Source: Amycolatopsis xylanica
Lineage (GTDB): Bacteria; Actinomycetota; Actinomycetes; Mycobacteriales; Pseudonocardiaceae
Direction of reading: 5' to 3'
DNA: 64,000 nucleotides
Assembly (NCBI RefSeq): GCF_900107045.1
Contig: NZ_FNON01000017.1
Coordinates: 1 to 64,000, forward strand
Position numbers and translations under genes: made by a program. The notes below the pieces were generated by a model. It did no database searches, had not been told where the DNA came from, and saw only the letters and a list, made by a program, of their open reading frames with translations. Positions 1 to 7,276 of this stretch are shown piece by piece; within the stretch, counting starts at the first letter, position 1; every line of letters begins with the position of its first letter.

Positions 1-2
1 CC

Positions 3-317
3 ACCCTGCCCGCCGCACTGAAACGATCACTGACCTGGGACCAAGGCAACGAGATGGCCCAGCACGCCCAGTTCACCCTCGACACCGGCCTGCAGGTCTA
101 CTTCTGCAACCCACACAGCCCCTGGGAACGCGGCAGCAACGAAAACACCAACGGCCTGCTACGCCAGTACTGGCCCAAAAGCTCAGACCTGCGCCACCTC
201 ACCCAAACCCACTGCGACACCGTCGCCCTCCGCCTCAACACCCGACCACGCCCTACACTCGGCCTGCTCACACCAGCACAAGCACTAGACAAAGCACTAC
301 TTGCAACAACCAGTTGA
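3..317 (+). CDS. IS30-family transposase, C-terminal fragment (cut by window edge)
   Basis: The frame is open from the left edge and ends at TGA 315-317, so only about 104 C-terminal residues are visible. The stretch SLTWDQGNEMAQH carries the second Asp of an IS30-type DDE integrase core. NPHSPWERGSNENTNG carries the terminal catalytic Glu. Both are hallmark motifs of IS30 transposases, which move the element by cut-and-paste or circle formation. The tail (RPRPTLGLLTPAQAL) is the usual family ending. Whether the gene is intact cannot be told, since its N-terminus lies outside. The next gene is unrelated, so the right end of the element should lie between 318 and 377. Confidence 0.9.
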   Translation, partial: TLPAALKRSLTWDQGNEMAQHAQFTLDTGLQVYFCNPHSPWERGSNENTNGLLRQYWPKSSDLRHLTQTHCDTVALRLNTRPRPTLGLLTPAQALDKALLATTS

Positions 318-324
318 AACCACC

Positions 325-367
325 TGGCTTTCGGGCTATGGCACCTGACGAAAGTGGCTTTCGGGCT
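325..367. repeat. 13-bp direct repeat at the right end of the IS30 remnant
   Basis: TGGCTTTCGGGCT occurs at 325-337 and again at 355-367, exactly 30 bp apart. The second copy overlaps the small inverted repeat GAAAG-TGG-CTTTC (350-362). This lies just past the transposase stop, where an IS end is expected. It could be the terminal repeat region or a decayed copy of the intergenic palindromes found elsewhere in the window. No target duplication can be judged because the left end is missing. Confidence 0.4.
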
Positions 368-377
368 TTCGACGGGG

Positions 378-1001
378 TCAGAGGTGCTTGCGGATCCAGG
401 ATTCGGCGTGGTCGACCGAGTCGTCGAGTGGGACGTGGGTGGTGTTGAAGAGGTCCATCGGCGGGGTGGTGCGGGCACCTTCGCGGTGGATCCAGTCGTT
501 GAACTCGAGCATCTCGTCGATGCGGGACTCGTCGTTCCAGCCGCGCCAGGCGGGTCGTGCGCGCAGGCGGGTGCGCAAGGCGTCGGGGTCGCTGATCAGC
601 GCGAGGTAGTGGATGTCCGAGAAGAACACGCGCTCCGGCCGGGACTCGAGCTCGGCGGGCAGGACGGTTCCGCAGAGCACGACCGGGCGGCCGCTCTGGT
701 GGATCATCGCGGCCATCCGCAGCCAGACCGAGCGGAAGCGGGGGTGCCCGTCGACGTCGTTGCGCAGCCCGCCGACCCACAGCACGTCCTGCTCCAGCAG
801 CACGACCTCGTCGGAGAGACGCGCGGCCAGGCGCGGACCGACCGTCGACTTGCCTGCGCCGCTCGGGCCGGTCAGCGCGAACAGGGGCAACCGCCGGAAC
901 GGCCAGCGGTGACCGCAGACCGCGCACCGCAGCTCCGACCCTTCGGCGACCGGGTACTCGGCCCGGTCGCCGCAGGCGGGACAGATTTTGAGATCGAGCA
1001 C
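378..1001 (-). CDS. Small zinc-ribbon P-loop kinase-like ATPase
   Basis: A 207-residue protein. An N-terminal zinc ribbon (CPACGD at about residues 7-12, CAVCGH at about 26-31) precedes a Walker A motif, GPSGAGKST (about residues 42-50). The rest resembles nucleotide or small-molecule kinases of the AAA_33/adenylate-kinase type; the substrate is unknown. I place the start at GTG 1001, four bases after the stop of the upstream zinc-ribbon gene at 1006, so the two are probably one operon. Earlier in-frame codons would run antiparallel through that gene. The family assignment rests on the P-loop alone beyond the zinc ribbon. Confidence 0.75.
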   Translation of the reverse strand: MLDLKICPACGDRAEYPVAEGSELRCAVCGHRWPFRRLPLFALTGPSGAGKSTVGPRLAARLSDEVVLLEQDVLWVGGLRNDVDGHPRFRSVWLRMAAMIHQSGRPVVLCGTVLPAELESRPERVFFSDIHYLALISDPDALRTRLRARPAWRGWNDESRIDEMLEFNDWIHREGARTTPPMDLFNTTHVPLDDSVDHAESWIRKHL

Positions 1002-1005
1002 GTGT

Positions 1006-1371
1006 CTAGTCGAACAGCTCCTCGAGGAAGCTCTTGCGGCGCTTGTGCCCGCCGTGCCCGCCCCGGTAGCCCTTCGGGGAGTCGGGGTAGCCATGCCCGC
1101 CGCGGTAGCCCTTGGGCGAGTCCGGGTAGCCGTGGCCGCCCCGGTAACCCTTCGGCGAATCCGCGTAGTAGCCACCGGGCTGCTGGTAGTGCTGCGTGGG
1201 CGGCGGCTGATAGGCCGGAGGCTGGTTCCCGTAGTACGAGGCCTCCGCGCCGGCGATCTGCTCCAGCTCACCGCGGTCGAGGAAGATGCCGCGGCATCCT
1301 TCGCACTGCTCGATGGCGACACCGCTCTTGGAGACGGTGCGCATGACGTTTTGACACTTCGGACAAATCAC
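1006..1371 (-). CDS. TFIIB-type zinc-ribbon protein with tandem Gly/Tyr repeats
   Basis: A 121-residue protein. The N-terminus MICPKCQNVM followed by EQCEGCRGIFLDRGELEQI (about residues 23-41) is the zf-TFIIB zinc-ribbon family signature, where the LDRGEL segment is highly conserved. After a Gln/Pro/Tyr-rich linker come three tandem copies of a 13-residue unit, Y(A/P)DSPKGYRGGHG, then a basic tail GHKRRKSFLEELFD. The function of this family is not known; a nucleic-acid or metal-binding role is a guess. It heads a two-gene operon with the P-loop gene four bases downstream. Confidence 0.8.
   Translation of the reverse strand: MICPKCQNVMRTVSKSGVAIEQCEGCRGIFLDRGELEQIAGAEASYYGNQPPAYQPPPTQHYQQPGGYYADSPKGYRGGHGYPDSPKGYRGGHGYPDSPKGYRGGHGGHKRRKSFLEELFD
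1054..1169 (-). repeat. Three tandem 39-bp coding repeats
   Basis: Three copies of a 39-base unit encode Y(A/P)DSPKGYRGGHG in the 3' part of the zinc-ribbon gene. Units differ mostly at synonymous positions plus one Ala/Pro change. The copies are similar enough to allow slipped-strand copy-number change. Confidence 0.75.
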
Positions 1372-1381
1372 ACATCACAGG

Positions 1382-1765
1382 CTACGCATAATCGACGCCG
1401 CATGCGCAGAGGCAGAACGGATGCCCAGCGGGATCCGCGTAGACCCGGAATGTCTTCGGCTCGTCGTCGAGCAGCTTGGCGCCCAGCGCGAGCACGCGCT
1501 CGTGCGCGGCCTCCATGTCCGTGACATCGAGATCGAGGTGCGCCTGCTGCGGTTTGTCCTGCGACGGCCACTCCGGCGCGCGGTAGCCGTCGACCCGCTG
1601 GAACTCCAGCCGCGAGCCACCGGCCGGGTTGGTCAGCGTGACCCAGTGACCGTCCACGGCCGCCTTGGGCGCGGGCCAGTCGAGCAGCGCGCGGTAGAAC
1701 TCGGCGAGTGCCGCCGGGTCGGGACAGTCGTAGACAAAGCCGCCGAACGCGGGGACCGCGGACAT
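1382..1765 (-). CDS. VOC-family (glyoxalase/bleomycin-resistance fold) protein
   Basis: A 127-residue protein with the usual length and pattern of a single-unit vicinal oxygen chelate protein. An N-terminal GFVYDCPDPAALAEFYRALL motif is followed by a second beta-alpha-beta-beta-beta unit containing HLDLDVTDMEAAHERVLALG, then YADPAGHPFCLC. The ADPAGHPFCLC ending is typical of actinobacterial glyoxalase-like proteins. Substrate is unknown; such proteins are metalloenzymes or small-molecule binders. It follows the zinc-ribbon/kinase pair's promoter side (11 bases from 1371) on the same strand and might be co-transcribed with it. Confidence 0.85.
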   Translation of the reverse strand: MSAVPAFGGFVYDCPDPAALAEFYRALLDWPAPKAAVDGHWVTLTNPAGGSRLEFQRVDGYRAPEWPSQDKPQQAHLDLDVTDMEAAHERVLALGAKLLDDEPKTFRVYADPAGHPFCLCACGVDYA

Positions 1766-1836
1766 CGAATCTCCTCCTCGTAACCGGTCAACTCAGTATG
1801 GGAGTTAGCTCGACGGGACGCAACCGGTGTCCGGCT

Positions 1837-1850
1837 TACACTGGTTTCCA
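1837..1850 (+). promoter_or_regulatory. Leaderless -10 promoter element of the CGNR gene
   Basis: TACACT at 1837-1842 fits the actinobacterial -10 consensus TANNNT and lies seven bases before the ATG at 1850. No ribosome-binding site lies between. Transcription would start at or next to the start codon, giving a leaderless mRNA. No good -35 is visible. Confidence 0.45.
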
Positions 1851-2341
1851 TGAACGACGACGCTTCACTCGTGGTCGAGTTCCTCAACACGGTGAACGTC
1901 GAGGAGAACACCGACGAGCTGGCCGCGGCGGCCACCTGGCACGCCTGGGCCGCCAAGCGCGACCTGCGCCCCGGCCCGCTCGCCGAGGCGCGCGAAGCCC
2001 GTCACGCGCTCCGCGCGGCCGTCGGCGATCCGAGGCTGAGCCCGCGCGAACTCCGCGTGCCACTGCATGCCGAACTCGGCCGATCAGGCCCGCGCCTCGC
2101 GGCCGAAGACGTCGTGGCCGCGGTGCTCGCCGCCGCCACCCGGCTGGCGGTGCTCGGCGAGTGGGAACGCGTCAAGATCTGCCCGGCCGACGACTGCCTC
2201 TGGGCCTTCTTCGACAACTCACGCAACCGCTCGCGCACCTGGTGCTCGATGCGCGTCTGCGGCAACCGCGAAAAGGCCCGCGCCTGGCGGGCCCGAGGCG
2301 CCGAACCACAGGCCGAACCACAACCTGTGGACAGTCACTAG
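1850..2341 (+). CDS. CGNR zinc-finger domain regulator
   Basis: A 163-residue protein. The N-terminal half (LVVEFLNTVNVEENTDEL) matches the ABATE-type ligand-binding domain that precedes CGNR fingers. The C-terminal finger has CPADDC followed by WCSMRVCGNREKARAWRAR; the CGNR tetrapeptide names the family. These are presumed transcription factors in actinobacteria. The ATG is chosen because a -10 box sits seven bases upstream. A second member lies at 17532-18065. The C-terminus ends in a Glu/Pro-rich tail that runs into a stretch with DnaA-box-like sites. Confidence 0.88.
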   Translation: MNDDASLVVEFLNTVNVEENTDELAAAATWHAWAAKRDLRPGPLAEAREARHALRAAVGDPRLSPRELRVPLHAELGRSGPRLAAEDVVAAVLAAATRLAVLGEWERVKICPADDCLWAFFDNSRNRSRTWCSMRVCGNREKARAWRARGAEPQAEPQPVDSH

Positions 2342-2399
2342 GCCAACACGGTCAAATGCTGTGGACAACCCTAGGGATAACTCAACTTCCTGTGGACAA
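2326..2399. promoter_or_regulatory. Cluster of three DnaA-box-like sites
   Basis: TGTGGACAG (2326-2334), TGTGGACAA (2360-2368) and TGTGGACAA (2391-2399) all point the same way within 74 bp. The last two equal the reverse complement of the actinobacterial DnaA box TTGTCCACA. They lie at the 3' end of the CGNR gene and between it and the convergent DUF445 gene. No dnaA, dnaN or AT-rich unwinding region is nearby, so this is not oriC; it may titrate DnaA. Confidence 0.5.
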
Positions 2400-2433
2400 C
2401 TCCGCAGCGCGGCCGAACCGTGTGCTATAGGGC

Positions 2434-3762
2434 TCAGAACAGCAGGTGGGCCACCGAATAGATGGCCAAACCGGCCAGCGCGCCGACCACCGTGCCGTTG
2501 ATCCGGATGAACTGAAGGTCCCGGCCGACCTGAAGCTCGATCTTCCGCGACGTCTCTTCGGCGTCCCAGCGCTCCACGGTGTCGGTGATGATCGTGGTGA
2601 TCTCCCGCGAGTAGTGCGTGACCAGATAGGCCGCCGCGCCCTCGAGCCAGCCGTCCACCTTGGTCCGCATGCTGTCGTCGTCGATCAGCCGCTGCCCGAC
2701 CGACCGCAGCCCCTCGCGCATGCGCTTGCGCAGCTCGCTCGACGGGTCCTCGGCCGCGGCCAGCAGCATCTCCTTCATCGACGCCCACGCGGTGCCGATC
2801 AGCTTCTGCACCTCGCCGTGCTGGATGACCTGCGACTTCACCTGCTCGGCCCGCGCCATCACGTCCGGGTCGGTCTGCAGATCCTGCGCGAACTCGCCGA
2901 GGAACTTGTCCAGCGTCAGCCGCATCGGGTGGTTGACGTCGGTCTTCACCGCCCACGCGAACGACAGGACCTCGCCGTAGACCTTGTCGGCCAGCATCTC
3001 GTCGACGAACTTCGGCGACCACGTCGGCGCGCGGTCGGAGACGACCCGCAGCATGGTCGAGTGGTTGTCGCGGACCCACTCGTACGCGCGGTCGCACATC
3101 AGGTCCACGAGCTTGTGGTGTGAGCCGTCCGCGAAGATCCCGGCGAGCACCTTGCCCAGCGGCGGGCCCCACGGCGGGCCGACGACGCGCCGCACGATCG
3201 TCTGCTCGAGGATCGCCTGCACGTCCTCGTCGCGCAGCACCTTCACGGCGGCACGCATGGCGTTGGCGATCTCGTGCGACGCGCGCTCGGCGTTGTCCGG
3301 CTGCGCGAGCCATTCGCCGAGCCGCCGCGCGACGCCGACCCGCTTCAGCTTGTCGCGCACCACCGACTCGGACAGGAAGTTCGCGCCGACGAAGTCGCCG
3401 AGACTGTTGCCCAGCACGTCCTTCTTGTGCGGGATGATCGCGGTGTGCGGGATCTTGATGCCGAGCGGATGGCGGAACAACGCCGTCACGGCGAACCAGT
3501 CGGCCAGCGCGCCGACCATGCCGGCTTCGGCGGCCGCACGCACGTACTCGACCCAGTTCGGCCAGCCTTGGGCGAGTCCCCAGCTGGTCACCAGGAAGAT
3601 CACCGACGCGCCGATGAGGAACGACAGCGCGACGAGCTTCATCTTGCGCAGCGCACGCCGTTTCTCCTCCTCGGCGGCACTTCCGCCGGGAGGATCCGCC
3701 AAGCGCGCGGTGCCGCCCGTGAGCTGCGCGGGCTCGGCCTTACCGTTGGTCAGTTGCTCCAC
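2434..3762 (-). CDS. DUF445 family membrane protein
   Basis: A 442-residue protein. An N-terminal transmembrane segment (VALSFLIGASVIFLVTSWGL, about residues 48-67) is followed by the DUF445 hallmarks EAGMVGALADWFAVTALFRHP and IPHTAIIPHKKD. A long alpha-helical middle region follows, and a C-terminal membrane segment (NGTVVGALAGLAIYSVAHLL) ends the chain. The helical domain probably faces one side of the membrane with both ends anchored. Function is unknown; homologues include B. subtilis YheB. Full length for the family. It is divergent from the aminotransferase gene with a 29-bp gap. Confidence 0.9.
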   Translation of the reverse strand: MEQLTNGKAEPAQLTGGTARLADPPGGSAAEEEKRRALRKMKLVALSFLIGASVIFLVTSWGLAQGWPNWVEYVRAAAEAGMVGALADWFAVTALFRHPLGIKIPHTAIIPHKKDVLGNSLGDFVGANFLSESVVRDKLKRVGVARRLGEWLAQPDNAERASHEIANAMRAAVKVLRDEDVQAILEQTIVRRVVGPPWGPPLGKVLAGIFADGSHHKLVDLMCDRAYEWVRDNHSTMLRVVSDRAPTWSPKFVDEMLADKVYGEVLSFAWAVKTDVNHPMRLTLDKFLGEFAQDLQTDPDVMARAEQVKSQVIQHGEVQKLIGTAWASMKEMLLAAAEDPSSELRKRMREGLRSVGQRLIDDDSMRTKVDGWLEGAAAYLVTHYSREITTIITDTVERWDAEETSRKIELQVGRDLQFIRINGTVVGALAGLAIYSVAHLLF

Positions 3763-3791
3763 GCCGCCATTGTCCGTGAGGATTGCCGATC

Positions 3792-4961
3792 GTGCGCGAA
3801 CCTGCTCTAGTACCCCGCCTCCAGCCGTTCAGTTCGACGATCTTCGCGGAGATGACCGCGCTGGCCGTCCGGCACGAAGCCGTCAACCTCGGCCAGGGTT
3901 TCCCTGACACCGACGGCCCCGAGAAAATGCTCAAAGCAGCCCAAAAGGCCCTGTTCGGCGGCGCGAACCAGTACCCGCCGGGGCCGGGGCGCCAGGAGCT
4001 GCGCGAGGCCATCGCCAAGCACCGCGCCGAGCGCTACGGGATCGAGTACGACCCCAACGGCGAGATCCTCGTCACCGCGGGCGCCACCGAGGCGATCGCC
4101 GCGACGCTGATCGCGCTGACCGAGACCGGCGACGAGGTCATCGTCATCGAGCCGTACTACGACTCGTACACCGCCGCGGTCGCCATGGCGGGCGCGACGC
4201 GTCGCGTGGTCTCGCTCGCGGAAGGCGCCGACGGCCGGTTCGCGCTGGATCTCGAAACGGTCCGCGCGGCGATCACGCCCGCGACGCGCGCGATCCTCGT
4301 CAACTCGCCGCACAACCCGACCGGCACCGTGTTCACGCGCGCGGAGCTGGAAGGTCTCGCGAAGCTCTGCGTCGAGCACGACCTGATCGCGATCACCGAC
4401 GAGGTCTACGAACACCTGACCTTCGACGAGGCCGAGCACTTCCCGCTCGCCGGGTTCCCCGGGATGCGCGACCGCACGGTCTCGATCTCGAGCGCGGGCA
4501 AGTCGTTCAACTGCACCGGCTGGAAGATCGGCTGGGTCTGCTCGTCGCCCGAGCTGGTCGCCGCGGTCAAGGCGGCGAAGCAGTTCATCACCTTCGTCTC
4601 CGGCGGTCCGCTGCAGCCCGCCGTGGCGTACGCGCTCGACGAGGAACTGGACTGGGTCGAGATCCTGCGTGGCAGCCTGATGGCCAAGCGCGACCGGCTC
4701 TCCGCAGGGCTCGCCGAGGCCGGTTTCGCGGTGCGGAAGACCGAAGGCACGTACTTCGTCTGCGCGGACGTCCGGCCGCTCGGCTTCACCGACGCGGCGG
4801 AGCTGGCGTATCAGCTGCCCGAACGCGTCGGGGTCGCCGCGGTCCCCGTAAAGGTGTTCACGGATCACCCGGACGAGTGGAAACACCTGTTGCGTTTCGC
4901 CTTCTGCAAAGAGGACTCGGTGCTCGACGAAGCGATCGAACGGCTGCACAAACTCGGCTAG
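3792..4961 (+). CDS. PLP-dependent class I aminotransferase (DapC/KAT-like)
   Basis: A 389-residue fold-type I aminotransferase. GLGQGFPDTDGP-type substrate-cap motif appears near residue 27 as NLGQGFPDTDGP. NSPHNPTGTVF holds the cofactor-binding Asn, and the segment SAGKSFNCTGWKIGW holds the Schiff-base Lys. It resembles kynurenine/glutamine transaminases and N-succinyldiaminopimelate aminotransferases of actinobacteria, so lysine biosynthesis is possible but not proven. I prefer GTG 3792, which has GTGAGGA nine bases upstream, over TTG 3783. The stop overlaps the convergent sigma-factor stop by four bases. Confidence 0.88.
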   Translation: MREPALVPRLQPFSSTIFAEMTALAVRHEAVNLGQGFPDTDGPEKMLKAAQKALFGGANQYPPGPGRQELREAIAKHRAERYGIEYDPNGEILVTAGATEAIAATLIALTETGDEVIVIEPYYDSYTAAVAMAGATRRVVSLAEGADGRFALDLETVRAAITPATRAILVNSPHNPTGTVFTRAELEGLAKLCVEHDLIAITDEVYEHLTFDEAEHFPLAGFPGMRDRTVSISSAGKSFNCTGWKIGWVCSSPELVAAVKAAKQFITFVSGGPLQPAVAYALDEELDWVEILRGSLMAKRDRLSAGLAEAGFAVRKTEGTYFVCADVRPLGFTDAAELAYQLPERVGVAAVPVKVFTDHPDEWKHLLRFAFCKEDSVLDEAIERLHKLG

Positions 4962-5500
4962 TCGAAACCTTCCGTGATCAGCTGGTGACGGAGACGATCC
5001 AGGCATCTTCGGCGGAGCGGGCCGACGCTGCCTGGACGTATCCCCAGCTCAGCGGCGATTTCGCGCTGACTGAGCTCGGGATGATGAGCGAGCAGCCACA
5101 TCAGCGCCCGCGAGCGGCGCGGCAGGCGCGCGACAGCTTTCCAGAGCATTTTGTCACGCTCAGTGAGCAAGACCAGCTGCTCGGGCGAGGCCGCGGCGTA
5201 CTCGGTCCGACACGCCAGTGGGACGTCCGACCGGCGCTTCATCACCCGACGGTGGGCGCACCGCCTGGCGGCCGTCGCGAGCCAGCCGGGCAGCCGTTCC
5301 GGATGCTCCAGCGAACACCGTTTACCGACGAGCGCGAGCCACGCGTCCTGACAGGCATCCCGCACGTCGGCGTCACACGAAGCGGACGCGTGCGCGGCGT
5401 TGCGGACGACTACGGAGAGGCTTCGGACCAACGCGTTCCACGCCGTTTGGTCGCCCTCCGCAGCCAAACGGACCAACCGCCCAAGATCTCGATTCAGCAT
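4958..5500 (-). CDS. Sigma-70 family (ECF-like) RNA polymerase sigma factor
   Basis: A 180-residue protein with a region 2 at the N-terminus (AAEGDQTAWNALVRSLSVVV ... DACQDAWLAL) and a region 4 helix-turn-helix near the C-terminus (LSQREIAAELGIRPGSVGPL, about residues 143-162). The spacing and size fit an extracytoplasmic-function sigma factor. No anti-sigma gene is adjacent. The neighbouring gene at 5867 is divergent and encodes an exported protein, so it is a possible target. The linker between regions 2 and 4 holds RTEYAAASPEQLVLLTERD, usual in SigE/SigM-like factors. Confidence 0.87.
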   Translation of the reverse strand: MLNRDLGRLVRLAAEGDQTAWNALVRSLSVVVRNAAHASASCDADVRDACQDAWLALVGKRCSLEHPERLPGWLATAARRCAHRRVMKRRSDVPLACRTEYAAASPEQLVLLTERDKMLWKAVARLPRRSRALMWLLAHHPELSQREIAAELGIRPGSVGPLRRRCLDRLRHQLITEGFD

Positions 5501-5866
5501 GCGAGAACCGCCCTCCGCCGTCCGGAAGGACCAGCCGCTCTGGCCACTTTCCGCGACTGAGACGGCACGCAGGGGCGCGAAGATCCACGAAAACTCAGGT
5601 CAAGCGCCATTTGAGTAATTACCCTCAGGCACGAATGGCCGCAGTCCCGCCCACCGGGGCCAACCCAGAGTGATCAACTTCTCGCCCTGCGCCACCGGAG
5701 CCGGTACGTCCGTTCCGCCTTACGGGGTGGATCGAACGCGATCGAGGTGAAACACTCGCCTGCGATGCTAGAAAGAGTGCAGCCCCGGGGGAACTGCGAC
5801 CTGGCCAGACGAGACCCCAAGCAAGATCGACTCGGGCGATGATCGCCTGAGTTCCAGGCCCGGACG
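5501..5866. other. Intergenic region with one 23-bp palindrome
   Basis: This 366-bp gap separates the sigma factor from the divergent exported-protein gene. The only structure I see is the near-perfect palindrome ACTCGGGCGAT-G-ATCGCCTGAGT at 5830-5852 (one G-T mismatch), 14 bases before the chosen start at 5867. It could be an operator or a leader hairpin. I see no convincing -35/-10 pair, RNA gene or small coding region. Confidence 0.5.
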
Positions 5867-6850
5867 GTGGTGGTGGCGGTGAGTGGCACGAATTCCGTGT
5901 CCCGCTCCGGCCGCATGCTGCCCTCGATCCTGATGGCGGGCGGCCTGACCGCCGCCGCCTGGTTGCTCGGCGCGGTGCTCAGCACCTCCGCTTCGGCCGA
6001 AGAAGCGCCAGAGACCACCAGCGCCGCCTCGGAAACGGTCGTGACCACCACCCCGGACGTCGAGGTGGCCAAGGTCCCGACGGCCAAGCCCGCGGCACTG
6101 TCCACAGAAGAACCGGCTCCCGCCGAGACACTCTCGGTCCAGAGCCAGACCCCCGAGCCCGCGTCGGCGCCGACTCCGCGCAAAAAGACGCCTGCCACCC
6201 AGCCCAGCGGTGGCGGCGGCTTGCTCGGCGGCCTGCTGGGCACCGTGCTCAACGTGGTCACCGACACCGTCGGCACCGTGACCAACGTCGTCGACGACGT
6301 GCTCACCCCCGGCCGCCAGGTCGACCCCGACTGCCCCGAGCCGTTGCCGCTGAACGGCGTCGGCAAGGGCATCCTCCCGATACTCGGCAACGACCAGCCG
6401 ACGCACAGCGGCAGCAGCGCGACCGTCTCGGTCACCGCCACCCGCCCGGCCTTTGAAACGGCCGCCACGGCGGCCGCTGCCCCGGAAAACCCGCCCGCCA
6501 CCCCGGATCCCGCCACCGCGGCCCGGGTGTCCACAGTGGTCAATCCGGCGGCGCACACCGTCCAATCGCGTCAGTCGGCCGAGAAGACGGCCAAGAGCGA
6601 CCAGCAGGCGGGCGTGAAGGCGGGCGGTTCGAGCGGCGGCGGCCAGCTCCCGGACGCGCCCAGCGCTCCACTGACCCCGACCGGCACCTTCACCGCGGGC
6701 CACGACTCCGCGGGCGGCGCGCGCCACCAGCTGGCCGTGCTGACCTCCGACACGAACACCACTCAGCTCCGGCTGATCGGCACCAGTCTCGACCACGAGG
6801 TCGACGGTGCGGGCAGAGAAGCAGCTCTGCCGACCACGTCACCTGACTGA
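5867..6850 (+). CDS. Exported Thr/Pro/Ala-rich protein of unknown function
   Basis: A 327-residue protein. A hydrophobic segment (LPSILMAGGLTAAAWLLGAV) followed by STSASAEEAP looks like a signal peptide with an Ala-X-Ala cleavage site near residue 44. The mature chain is low complexity: Thr/Pro/Ala/Glu-rich linkers and a Gly/Leu/Val segment LLGGLLGTVLNVVTDTVGTV followed by NVVDDVLTPGR. The latter recalls a repeat found in secreted Pseudonocardiaceae proteins. Two cysteines are visible around DCPEP. I do not recognise a catalytic domain. Starts at GTG 5867 or 5879 are both possible. The composition suggests a cell-wall or surface protein. Confidence 0.65.
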   Translation: MVVAVSGTNSVSRSGRMLPSILMAGGLTAAAWLLGAVLSTSASAEEAPETTSAASETVVTTTPDVEVAKVPTAKPAALSTEEPAPAETLSVQSQTPEPASAPTPRKKTPATQPSGGGGLLGGLLGTVLNVVTDTVGTVTNVVDDVLTPGRQVDPDCPEPLPLNGVGKGILPILGNDQPTHSGSSATVSVTATRPAFETAATAAAAPENPPATPDPATAARVSTVVNPAAHTVQSRQSAEKTAKSDQQAGVKAGGSSGGGQLPDAPSAPLTPTGTFTAGHDSAGGARHQLAVLTSDTNTTQLRLIGTSLDHEVDGAGREAALPTTSPD

Positions 6851-6903
6851 CGCCTGCCCCCTTTCCAGGGAGAGCCGCGTCCAAAACAAGATCAACTTCG
6901 CCG

Positions 6904-7049
6904 CTTTCCCATTTGTCTGAACGTTTTCCCATGCGTTTGACAGGGGCTTTCCCATGCGTGCACACACCAGACTTCCCGATCGGCCGACCGCGCCTGGCCG
7001 CTTCGGGCACTGGTCCTGGCACCGCGATGCCCCCGCGGTGCCAGGACCA
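6904..7049. repeat. Short direct repeats and a 16-bp-arm hairpin in a 426-bp gene-free gap
   Basis: The gap 6851-7276 holds three TTTCCCAT repeats (6904-6920, 6924-6940, 6947-6963) spaced 20 and 23 bp apart, two of them extending to TTTCCCATGCGT. A perfect inverted repeat follows: TGGTCCTGGCACCGCG (7011-7026), a 7-base loop, and its exact complement at 7034-7049. It lies between converging genes and may end transcription from both sides. Open frames across the gap have no family signature and I do not call them genes. Confidence 0.6.
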
Positions 7050-7276
7050 CCATCGGGTGCGCTTCGGATGTTCGTACTCACCGCGCCGAGCACGAACTCC
7101 ACCCCGATCCGCACCTGAGCGTCGGCACCTGCCGGGCATATCGAGGGGCTTTGCCTGGCAGACCGCCGGCGCGCGGCCGGTGCGCTGGATGATTCAACGC
7201 CGTAGTACCTCCCTGGAGCTGCGGATCTTCATCCGGCGCACCGGCCGTTTTTTGTTGCCCCGGCTGGTCGGCGGAC

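Noticed and set aside
2326-2399. oriC
   Set aside because: Only three boxes, no dnaA/dnaN/gyrB neighbours and no AT-rich stretch.
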